The translations under genes and the position numbers were made by a program. A stretch of DNA of 64,000 nucleotides, from positions 44,087 to 108,086 of the forward strand of contig JADPRS010000008.1 of NCBI GenBank assembly GCA_015686845.1, given 5' to 3'. This DNA is from Lutibacter sp. B2 (GTDB lineage: Bacteria; Bacillota; Clostridia; Peptostreptococcales; Thermotaleaceae). Positions within the stretch are counted from its first letter, which is position 1; the number at the start of each line of letters is the position of its first letter. Below, in pieces: positions 27,948-35,523 of this stretch. Under the pieces are notes generated by a model. That model was not told the origin of the DNA, did not search any database, and was given only the letters and a program-made list of their open reading frames with translations.

Positions 27948-29028
27948 GGATCAGATGACGCCACTTGAAAGAGCCAAAGCATTAGCAAAAGGAGAGCTGG
28001 TAGATAGAATTCAATGTAATCCAAATCTTTCTAATGGTATTGCTAGAGTACATGGTTGTAAAATATCAGCATTTAATCATAGTGGAAGAACTTTAGCTGA
28101 TGCAGTTATATCAACACATAAAAGATTTTTCACAGATGGAGCAAAAATATTTACTGATTTATTCACACTATCTGAAGCAATGGGAGCCAAAATGAAGTTT
28201 CCAGATGATGACACAGTAGATTTACTAGAACCAGCCATTAAGGATATATCACAGATCCATATGCTTGAGCCAGTAAATCCTTATAAAGATGATAGACTAC
28301 CCATTCATATAGAAGCAATGAAATATGTACAAGATGAAATAGGGCATGAAGTTCCTTGTACTGCCCTTATTGTAGGACCTTTTACCAGTGCGTTTTTCTT
28401 GATTGGTGTAGAGAAAATGACAAAACTTATGATTAGAAATCCAGAGGCTGTTCATAAATTATGTGAAATATCATTAAAAAGTTGTATTAACTTTGCAGAT
28501 GCGGCAATGAAGCAAGGGGTAGGAATTAGTATTGCAGAGCCAATGAGTTCTTGTACAGTCGTTAGCCCAAAACATTTTAGAGAATACGCAGTACCTTATT
28601 TAAGTAAATTTGTTGATTTTATAAAATCAAAAGTTAATGGGGTATCTATTCACATATGCGGGAAGACCGAAGGTATATGGACAGATATCGCTGATATGGG
28701 AATCAATGCATTTAGTGTAGATAATGTAGTAGATCTTAGAAAATGTGTAGAAACAATAGGAGATAGAGTGAAAATAATGGGCCATGTAGACCCTTCATCT
28801 GTTATGTATGCAGGAACACGGGAAGAAGTAAGAAGAGCAACAATTGATTGTGTTAAGCAAGCCTATAAATGTCCAAAGGGATATGGGATTATGTCTGGCT
28901 GTGGACTTCCTGTAGAAACACCTATACAAAATATAGATGCAATGATAGATACAGCAAGAGAAATTGGATATCCAGTTACGGATGATAAATTAGAATATCT
29001 ACTTAGTTTTGAAAAATATAAGGATTGA
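27940..29028 (+). CDS. UroD/MtaA-fold corrinoid-dependent methyltransferase (zinc ligands intact)
   Basis: A 362-residue protein with a GTG start at 27940 overlapping the corrinoid gene (ATG 27955 is a possible alternative). The TIM-barrel family signs are ALIVGPFTSAFFLIGVEKM, GISIAEPMSSCTVVSPKHF, VSIHICGKTEGIW, KIMGHVDPSSVM and YGIMSGCGLPVETP. The HIC and GCG elements supply the His-x-Cys...Cys zinc site used by MtaA/MtbA/CmuA-like enzymes to activate a thiol or bind the methyl acceptor. It could be the substrate-side or acceptor-side methyltransferase; sequence inspection cannot tell. Confidence 0.88.
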   Translation: MLKDQMTPLERAKALAKGELVDRIQCNPNLSNGIARVHGCKISAFNHSGRTLADAVISTHKRFFTDGAKIFTDLFTLSEAMGAKMKFPDDDTVDLLEPAIKDISQIHMLEPVNPYKDDRLPIHIEAMKYVQDEIGHEVPCTALIVGPFTSAFFLIGVEKMTKLMIRNPEAVHKLCEISLKSCINFADAAMKQGVGISIAEPMSSCTVVSPKHFREYAVPYLSKFVDFIKSKVNGVSIHICGKTEGIWTDIADMGINAFSVDNVVDLRKCVETIGDRVKIMGHVDPSSVMYAGTREEVRRATIDCVKQAYKCPKGYGIMSGCGLPVETPIQNIDAMIDTAREIGYPVTDDKLEYLLSFEKYKD

Positions 29029-29042
29029 TCAGAGGTGTTTTT

Positions 29043-30062
29043 ATGTTTACCACAAAACAAAGATTAAGGGAAACATTAAAAGGAAATAAGGTGGACCGTC
29101 CTCCTTGTATTTGCCCTGGAGGAATGATGAACATGATTATAGAGGATATTATGGATATTACAAGTAGTGATTGGCCAGAAGCACATATGAATGCAAAACT
29201 TATGGTAAATCTTACGAAAGGGCTGTATGAAAATGGCGGATTTGAAAATTTTGGTGTTCCCTTTTGCATGACAATAGAAGCGGAGGCTATGGGGGCACCT
29301 GTATTTTTAGGAACAAAGAATACAGAACCTAGAGTGACAGACTACCCTATGAATTCAATAGATGAATGGAAAAAATTAAAGAATATTGATGTAACCGAAG
29401 GTAGAGCAAAGGTAGTTCTAGATGCCATTCAACTACTTAAGAATGAAGATGTACCAGTAATTGCTAATTTAACGGGTCCCATTAGTCTTGCAACTTCATT
29501 GATCGAACCGACTATATATTACAAGGCATTGAGAAAAAAGCCTAAAGAAGTACATGAATTCATGGAATTTATTACAAAAAATTTGATTGCATTTGGAAAA
29601 GCCCAACTAAAAGCTGGCGCAGATGTATTGGCTATATCTGATCCTAGTGGAACGGGAGAAATATTAGGACCTAAGATGTTCAAGGAATTTGCTATTCCTT
29701 ATTTAAACAAGATAGTAGATGAATTAAATGATTTTGCTAAATCAGGAACCATTATTCATATCTGTGGAAGACTAAAAGGAATTTATAAAGAGTTAAATGA
29801 TTTACATAGTGATGCCATTAGCTTTGACTCTATCACAAGTATTAAACAAGTTATAGAGCATGTAGATAACAAAGTAATTATGGGGAATGTAAGTACATTT
29901 GCATTAGAAAAAAATACCCCTACGAGTGTAATCGAAAGTGCGAAAAATTGTATCCGACAAGGTGTCAATATATTGTCTCCTGCATGTGGGATTGGAACTA
30001 AAACAAGCCTTGAAAATATTCAGCAGATGGTGTTGGCAGCGAAAGAAAGCTTTCAATCGTAA
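29043..30062 (+). CDS. Second UroD/MtaA-fold corrinoid-dependent methyltransferase
   Basis: About 339 residues. ATG 29043 follows AGAGGTG by 5 nt; the in-frame TTG at 29025 overlaps the previous stop. MFTTKQRLRETLKGNKVDRPP is the typical N-terminus of this superfamily. Zinc ligands are present (IIHICGRLKG and SPACGIGTKTS), as are VIANLTGPISLATSLIEP and AISDPSGTGEILGPKMF. With the preceding enzyme and the corrinoid protein it completes a MT1-carrier-MT2 set. The methyl donor (methoxylated aromatic, methylamine, methanol or other) and acceptor are unknown. Confidence 0.87.
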   Translation: MFTTKQRLRETLKGNKVDRPPCICPGGMMNMIIEDIMDITSSDWPEAHMNAKLMVNLTKGLYENGGFENFGVPFCMTIEAEAMGAPVFLGTKNTEPRVTDYPMNSIDEWKKLKNIDVTEGRAKVVLDAIQLLKNEDVPVIANLTGPISLATSLIEPTIYYKALRKKPKEVHEFMEFITKNLIAFGKAQLKAGADVLAISDPSGTGEILGPKMFKEFAIPYLNKIVDELNDFAKSGTIIHICGRLKGIYKELNDLHSDAISFDSITSIKQVIEHVDNKVIMGNVSTFALEKNTPTSVIESAKNCIRQGVNILSPACGIGTKTSLENIQQMVLAAKESFQS

Positions 30063-30077
30063 AATTGAAAGCTTTTT
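30046..30077 (+). terminator. Intra-operon hairpin between methyltransferase and RACo-like gene
   Basis: AAAGCTTTCAAT / ATTGAAAGCTTT, 12-bp perfect stem, 6-nt loop, followed by a short T-run. It overlaps the methyltransferase stop codon. The short tail and the very close next gene suggest a partial terminator or processing site that lowers downstream expression. Confidence 0.5.
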
Positions 30078-30093
30078 AAATGAGGTGATAAAT

Positions 30094-31878
30094 ATGAACC
30101 ATTATTTATGTGTTTATGAGGAAAATGAAAAGAGCCTTTTAGAATTATTGCAAGAAGACGAAGTCAAACTAGAAAGCCCTTGTGGTGGAAATGGGACTTG
30201 TGGAAAATGCAAGGTGAAGATCATAGAAGGGATTGTCAATAAACCTTTAGTAGAAGAGATCAATCATCTTAGTAAAGAGGAATTGGATTCTGGCATTAGA
30301 TTAGCTTGTTTGGTATATCCAAAGGGAGATATAACAGTAGATGTACTTTATAAAAAAGAAAGAAACCAACGTGTATTAGCAGAGGGGTATATTCCAGAGT
30401 TTGAAGTGAATCCAGTTATTTCAAAGAGGGTATATACACTAAAGAAACCTACCCTTGAGAATAATGTTTCATATGAAACATTATTTTCAAGAACTGTTAA
30501 AAATTTAAAAATAAATAATCTGGAAATATTAAAACAATTGCACAAAGTCTTTGAAGAAGAAAAAGTAACTGTCATATATGATCAAGATGAAATAATAGGA
30601 ATTGAACCAGAGGATACAACTGAAAGTTTGTATGGGATTGCAGTAGATATTGGAACGACTACAATAGTAGTTTCATTAGTGGATCTAAAGAAAGGCGTAG
30701 AAATACAAAGTGAAACAGCCATCAATCCTCAAACGAAGTATGGACTAGATGTTCTCTCTCGTATAGATTTTGTAAGGAAAAAGGAAAATGGAGTAGATCT
30801 ATTACATAAAGCAATGATAGATTGTTTAAATACATTGATTGAAAAGCTATGTAACAAAAATCATGTATCTTCAAAAAAAATATATGAAATGACCATTGCA
30901 GCAAATTCAACTATGATGCACTTGTTTTTAGGAATAGATACTGCATCTATTGGAAAATCTCCATATGTTCCAGTATTTGCTTCAGAACAAAATTTTAGTG
31001 CTAGCCTTTTAGGAATAAATAGTTCTCCTTTTGCAAAAATATATTGCCTTTCTGGGGTATCTAGTTATATTGGAGCAGATATTGTTGCTGGGGTAGGGGT
31101 GTGTGATTTAGATAAAAGGCATAAAAATATATTATTTATTGATATTGGAACGAATGGTGAGATTGTACTTTCTAAAAAAGGAGAGTTATCTTCATGTTCC
31201 TGTGCAGCAGGGCCTGCATTAGAAGGAATGAATATTAGCTGTGGCATGAGAGCAGCACAAGGAGCAATTGAAGGCGTGGAAATTAAAAATGATAATATTC
31301 ATTTAAAAGTCATAGAAGATACTTCAGCTATTGGAATTTGTGGTAGTGGCATATTGGAAGCTATTTCAGAAATGTTGAGAGTAGGGCTGGTAAACAAAGC
31401 GGGTCGTATTAAAAGTAAAGAATCTATTATTGATGATGAAAATTTAAAGGGGTATAAAAATTATCTTACAGAAGTAGATGGAAAAAGAAGAGTTTTGTTA
31501 GGGGAAAATATTTGGGTTACGCAAGGGGATATTCGTCAAGTTCAATTAGCAAAAGGGGCAATATTATCTGGATTTTATTCCTTATTGAATTTTATGAATA
31601 TAGATATGAAAGATTTAGATGAAGTCATTATTGCAGGACAGTTCGGAAAGCATTTAAAGGTAGATAGTTTGATTGGTGTAGGAATTATTCCAGATGTGTT
31701 AAAAGAAAAGGTTAGATATATAGGAAATTCATCTAAAACAGGCGCTTTGATGTGTTTACTTTCACATGAGAGTAGAAAAAAGATGGAGAAGTTATCAAAA
31801 CAAATTCATTATTTTGAGCTTTCTACAGATGAAAACTATGAAAAATTATTTACAAAATGTTTATCTTTTAAAAAATAG
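30094..31878 (+). CDS. RACo-like corrinoid activation protein ([2Fe-2S] + ASKHA ATPase)
   Basis: 594 residues from ATG 30094 (after TGAGGTGA); the frame is open further upstream but only overlaps the previous gene. An N-terminal plant-type [2Fe-2S] domain (~1-85; CGGNGTCGKCKVKI, then ACLVYP) and a linker precede a C-terminal ASKHA ATPase domain (VDIGTTTIVVSLVDL, FIDIGTNGEIVL, CAAGPALEGMNI, GICGSGILEAISEM, IIAGQFGKHLKVDSLIGVG). This is the architecture of RACo and related activators, which use ATP to return inactive Co(II) corrinoid to Co(I). It presumably maintains the corrinoid protein at 27276. Confidence 0.92.
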   Translation: MNHYLCVYEENEKSLLELLQEDEVKLESPCGGNGTCGKCKVKIIEGIVNKPLVEEINHLSKEELDSGIRLACLVYPKGDITVDVLYKKERNQRVLAEGYIPEFEVNPVISKRVYTLKKPTLENNVSYETLFSRTVKNLKINNLEILKQLHKVFEEEKVTVIYDQDEIIGIEPEDTTESLYGIAVDIGTTTIVVSLVDLKKGVEIQSETAINPQTKYGLDVLSRIDFVRKKENGVDLLHKAMIDCLNTLIEKLCNKNHVSSKKIYEMTIAANSTMMHLFLGIDTASIGKSPYVPVFASEQNFSASLLGINSSPFAKIYCLSGVSSYIGADIVAGVGVCDLDKRHKNILFIDIGTNGEIVLSKKGELSSCSCAAGPALEGMNISCGMRAAQGAIEGVEIKNDNIHLKVIEDTSAIGICGSGILEAISEMLRVGLVNKAGRIKSKESIIDDENLKGYKNYLTEVDGKRRVLLGENIWVTQGDIRQVQLAKGAILSGFYSLLNFMNIDMKDLDEVIIAGQFGKHLKVDSLIGVGIIPDVLKEKVRYIGNSSKTGALMCLLSHESRKKMEKLSKQIHYFELSTDENYEKLFTKCLSFKK

Positions 31879-31889
31879 GAGGAATTTTT

Positions 31890-33038
31890 ATGGATCGTAT
31901 AAATGACATTTTTGAAACCTTAAGAGAAAATAGTAAACAAGGGATCATTGAAGTGAAAGAAGCCAAAGAAAATGGAATGAATATAGTAGGAACCTATTGT
32001 GTGTATACACCTTGGGAAGTAATTGCTGCTGCAAATGCAATACCAGCTACACTTTGTAGTACGAGTGAAGCTACAATTTCAGAAGCTGAGAAACATCTTC
32101 CAAGGAATTTATGTCCACTTATTAAATCGAGCTATGGATTTGGGATTACAGATAAATGTCCTTATTTTTCTTTTTCTGATTTAATTGTAGGAGAAACTAC
32201 CTGTGATGGAAAAAAGAAAATGTATGAGTATTTAGAAAGAATTAAACCAATGCATGTAATGCAACTTCCTCAAAGCAATAATAGAAAAGAAGACTTGGAA
32301 ATGTGGAAAAGAGAAGTTGTATATTTAAAAGAAAGACTTGAAAAAGAATTTGATATCGAGATTACAACAGAAAAACTAAGAGAGCAAATTAAATTGAGAA
32401 ATGAAGAACGAAAAGCACTAAAAGGATTTTATGAACTGGGTAAGTTGGTACCACCTCCTATATATGGAGAAGAAATTCAACTTGTTCTTAATCATGCAAA
32501 GTTCCATTTTGATAAAAAGAGTGTAAGTGGCCAATTAAGAGAGATAACTGAAGTGATCAAAGAAGAATATGATCAGGGACAAAGGCGTGTAGAAAGTAAT
32601 AGACCAAGAATATTGATTACAGGATGTCCTATAGGTGGGGCTGTAGAGAAAATTATTAAGATTATTGAAGAAGAAAATGGTGTAGTTGTCTGTTATGAAA
32701 ATTGCAGTGGAATTAAGGAACAAAAACAATTAATTGATGAAAATAAAGATCCCATAGATGCTATTTCTGAAAAGTATTTAGATGTTGGATGTTCTGCTAT
32801 GAGTCCGAATGATCACAGGATTGAGTTTTTATCAGAACTAATAGATGAATATAAAGTAGATGGAGTTATAGATGTGATTTTACAAGCTTGTCATACCTAT
32901 AACGTAGAAACTTTTAGGATGAAAGAATTTGTTAAAGGTGAAAAAAATGTTCACTATATGAGCATAGAAACGGATTATTCTCAGAGTGACATTGGACAAT
33001 TAAAAACGAGAATTAGTGCATTTATTGAAATGTTATAA
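31890..33038 (+). CDS. Double-cubane-type 2-hydroxyacyl-CoA dehydratase family protein
   Basis: A 382-residue protein of the HgdB/FldC superfamily, encoded as a single polypeptide with no second subunit gene. Cysteines visible at residues 37, 56, 75, 90, 105, 246, 268, 272, 301 and 334 are candidate iron-sulfur ligands. The local motifs GTYCVYTPWEV, DVGCSAMSPND and LQACHTYNVE resemble double-cubane cluster proteins (DCCP), which carry an [8Fe-9S] cluster and reduce small molecules with electrons from an HgdC-type partner. That partner gene is at 25412-26179. It follows the RACo-like gene by 11 bp. A true dehydratase is less likely because its alpha/beta subunit pair and CoA-transferase are missing. 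Confidence 0.82.
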   Translation: MDRINDIFETLRENSKQGIIEVKEAKENGMNIVGTYCVYTPWEVIAAANAIPATLCSTSEATISEAEKHLPRNLCPLIKSSYGFGITDKCPYFSFSDLIVGETTCDGKKKMYEYLERIKPMHVMQLPQSNNRKEDLEMWKREVVYLKERLEKEFDIEITTEKLREQIKLRNEERKALKGFYELGKLVPPPIYGEEIQLVLNHAKFHFDKKSVSGQLREITEVIKEEYDQGQRRVESNRPRILITGCPIGGAVEKIIKIIEEENGVVVCYENCSGIKEQKQLIDENKDPIDAISEKYLDVGCSAMSPNDHRIEFLSELIDEYKVDGVIDVILQACHTYNVETFRMKEFVKGEKNVHYMSIETDYSQSDIGQLKTRISAFIEML

Positions 33039-33125
33039 TGGTTGTATATTCAAAAAAACTTAAAAATTAGTTTCATTTATTCCACCTTATATAGGACATA
33101 CTTATATAGAAGGAGGAATGTTTTA

Positions 33126-33737
33126 ATGAAAAAAATTTTTAGTATCGTGACATTAACTTTTTTGCTCACGATCCCAATTACTGCACAAGCAACTACAGAG
33201 ACTTATACAGTAGTAACGGGAGATAGTTTGTGGAAGATTGCACAAAAATATCAAGTGGGTCTTTCTGAGATTATCGCTTATAATGATCAAATTAAAAATC
33301 CTAATTTAATTTATCCAAATATGAAGATCAATATACCTGAACAAGAAGCAGGAAGAGAATTTGAAAAAGAAGTCGTAAGATTGGTAAATGTAGAGAGACA
33401 AAAGAACGGCCTTAGTTCTTTAAAAGAAAACTGGCAGTTATCAAGGGTTGCCAGATATAAATCAAATGATATGAAGAACAAAGATTATTTTTCACATACT
33501 TCACCAACCTATGGATCTCCTTTTGATATGATGAAAAACTTTGGAATTCAGTATTCTTATGCTGGAGAAAATATAGCCAAAGGGCAAAAAACGCCACAAC
33601 AAGTAATGAACGGTTGGATGAATTCTTCTGGACATAGAGCGAATATTTTAAGTAAGAATTTCACTGAAATTGGGGTTGGATACACCGTTGATCAAAATGG
33701 AACAACCTATTGGACACAAATGTTCATTAAACCCTAA
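33126..33737 (+). CDS. Secreted LysM-CAP (SCP/PR1-like) protein
   Basis: 203 residues from ATG 33126 after GGAGG; in-frame codons upstream back to 33042 lack an RBS and would bury the signal peptide. Signal peptide ~1-22 (cleavage after AQA); one LysM module ~26-70 (YTVVTGDSLWKIAQKY, NPNLIYPNMKINIP); and a CAP domain ~80-203 (LVNVERQKNGL, YFSHTSPTYGSPF, AGENIAKG, WMNSSGHRANIL, GVGYTVDQNGTTYWTQMF). It is similar in layout to B. subtilis YkwD/SafA-type proteins; a wall or spore-coat location is plausible. Confidence 0.9.
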   Translation: MKKIFSIVTLTFLLTIPITAQATTETYTVVTGDSLWKIAQKYQVGLSEIIAYNDQIKNPNLIYPNMKINIPEQEAGREFEKEVVRLVNVERQKNGLSSLKENWQLSRVARYKSNDMKNKDYFSHTSPTYGSPFDMMKNFGIQYSYAGENIAKGQKTPQQVMNGWMNSSGHRANILSKNFTEIGVGYTVDQNGTTYWTQMFIKP

Positions 33738-33837
33738 AATAGTAAATGAAAGAGTATTCTAAAATGTCGAAAAAAAGCTTTATTTATTGACTTTTGTAGA
33801 ATGTAATGTTAGTATCTTAAATAATATAATGTACGTC

Positions 33838-33972
33838 ACTCATATAATTCTGATAATAAGGATCAGAAGTCTCTACGAGAAACCATTAATTTCTCTCTAT
33901 GAGTAATCCAAATAAAGATAGAGAACTATTTTCGCTATCGGATTACTTTGTAGTCTGGTGGCGAAATTTTTT
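33838..33972 (+). promoter_or_regulatory. Purine riboswitch, guanine type, with OFF terminator
   Basis: Aptamer 33838-33904. P1 is ACTCATA/TATGAGT; J1/2 is TATAAT-like; the P2 hairpin is TTCTGAT...ATCAGAA; J2/3 TCTCTAC precedes P3 GAGAAA/TTTCTC. The discriminator before UAUG (33897) is C, the guanine/hypoxanthine form. The terminator stem runs from TTTCGCTATCGGATTAC to GTAGTCTGGTGGCGAAA (33931-33967, with G-U pairs) before a T-run. Antiterminator AGTAATCC (33902-33909) pairs with GGATTACT (33940-33947), using P1's 3' strand, so ligand binding should favour termination. A TATAAT lies at 33825-33830. Confidence 0.92.
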
Positions 33973-33994
33973 ATTTTTAGGAGGAAGTTAAAAC

Positions 33995-35413
33995 ATGGCA
34001 TCAAAACAAGAAAATTCACAGACATTTTTAGAATCGTATTTCAAATTGAAAGAACACAACACAAATGTAAGAACGGAAGTACTAGCAGGGTTTACAACAT
34101 TTATTACAATGGCATATGCACTTTTGGTTATTCCTAATATATTGAAGATTTCAGGAATGAATGCAGCAGGGATCGCAGGAGATGGAGCCAATGCATTTTC
34201 CGTTTTAAATGATCCAGTGGTTGGTTCTGCTTTTACAGGAATGTGTATTGTATCTGCAATTGGAACTTTGATTATGGCATTATATGCAAATCTACCTTTT
34301 GCTGTAGCACCAGGAATAGGCCTGACTGCATTTTTTTCATATAGTGTGTGCTTAACATTGGGTTATACTTGGCAACAAGGATTGGCCGCTGTACTGGTAT
34401 CCGGTATATTATTTATTTTAATTACAGCCACATCTATTAGAGAGAAGATTGTAGATTGTCTTCCACAAAATATAAAAGTTGCGATTACAGCTGGTATTGG
34501 ACTATTTATTGCATTAATTGGTCTAAAAAGTGGAGGAATCGTAGTAGCGAATCCAGGAACATTAGTAAGTTTTGGAGATTTTACAGATAAAAACGTAGCA
34601 TTGACCTTGATCGGAATCGTATTAATGGCAGTATTAATGGCAAGAAAAGTAAAGGGCGCAATGCTTATTTCTATATTAATTACTACAGCCATTGGAATAC
34701 CTATGGGAATTACACAAATTACAGGACTTAAAATTATAAGTGCGCCCCCATCTGTAGCACCTACTTTTATGGCACTAGATTTTAAAGGATTATTAGCGCA
34801 TGGTGGAAGCGGAGTTATTGGCGCACTTACAAGTGTCGTAATGGTCGTTTTAACTTTTAGTTTGGTAGATTTATTTGATACCATTGGGACTTTGGTAGGA
34901 ACTGCTCAAAGAGCAGAGATGATTCAACCAGATGGAAAGATTAGAAATATGAGAAAAGCATTACTTACAGATGCAATCGCTACTACATTTAGTTCAATGT
35001 TTGGAGCAACGACTACTTCAACTTATGTTGAATCAACTGCTGGTATTGCAGAGGGTGGAAGAACAGGACTTACAACATTAGTTGTTGGTGTCTTATTTGG
35101 ATTATCATTGTTTTTTGGTGGAATTGTAGGAATCGTACCTGCACAGGCAACTGCACCTGCATTGATTATTGTTGGTGTATTGATGCTTGAATCCATAAAG
35201 GATGTAAATTTTACAGATTTTACGGAAGCTGTACCCGCATTCTTCACCATTGCTATGATGCCTTTTAGTTATAGTATTGCAAATGGAATTGCAGCAGGGA
35301 TTATTTTCTACCCTATTATGAAGGTAAGTACAGGAAAATACAAAGAGGTTCATCCTATTATGTACGTTCTTGCCATTCTGTTTATCATTCGTTTTATATT
35401 GTTACCACAATAG
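33995..35413 (+). CDS. NCS2/AzgA-family purine permease (guanine/hypoxanthine/xanthine)
   Basis: A 472-residue permease with about 12 TM segments. Motifs are YFKLKEHNTNVRTEVLAGFT at the N-terminus, VAPGIGLTAFFSY, AGIGLFIALIGLKSGG, LVDLFDTIGTLVG, FGATTTSTYVESTAG and NGIAAGIIFYPIMK, all typical of AzgA/PbuG/GhxP proteins that import purine bases with protons. The ATG follows AGGAGG. The guanine riboswitch upstream supports guanine/hypoxanthine as substrate. Confidence 0.94.
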   Translation: MASKQENSQTFLESYFKLKEHNTNVRTEVLAGFTTFITMAYALLVIPNILKISGMNAAGIAGDGANAFSVLNDPVVGSAFTGMCIVSAIGTLIMALYANLPFAVAPGIGLTAFFSYSVCLTLGYTWQQGLAAVLVSGILFILITATSIREKIVDCLPQNIKVAITAGIGLFIALIGLKSGGIVVANPGTLVSFGDFTDKNVALTLIGIVLMAVLMARKVKGAMLISILITTAIGIPMGITQITGLKIISAPPSVAPTFMALDFKGLLAHGGSGVIGALTSVVMVVLTFSLVDLFDTIGTLVGTAQRAEMIQPDGKIRNMRKALLTDAIATTFSSMFGATTTSTYVESTAGIAEGGRTGLTTLVVGVLFGLSLFFGGIVGIVPAQATAPALIIVGVLMLESIKDVNFTDFTEAVPAFFTIAMMPFSYSIANGIAAGIIFYPIMKVSTGKYKEVHPIMYVLAILFIIRFILLPQ

Positions 35414-35426
35414 ATATTATGAAAAG

Positions 35427-35467
35427 TATGCCATGGGAAAATATAATTTCCTATGGCATATTTTTAT
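35427..35467 (+). terminator. Rho-independent terminator
   Basis: TATGCCATGGGAAA / TTTCCTATGGCATA with a 6-nt loop and T-run after the purine permease. Confidence 0.9.
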
Positions 35468-35523
35468 TTGTATAATAGAGGTAGAAGATAGGGACGGTTA
35501 ACAAAAACTAGGGGGTGTGAATT

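Noticed and set aside
31890..33038. Classical 2-hydroxyglutaryl/lactoyl-CoA dehydratase subunit
   Set aside because: Only one subunit gene is present, no CoA-transferase is nearby, and the cysteine motifs are more like double-cubane proteins.
34363..34884. Long open frame (173 aa) on the minus strand inside the purine permease gene
   Set aside because: It is the antisense shadow of a high-confidence membrane protein gene, with low-complexity Ile/Thr/Pro-rich translation and no RBS.
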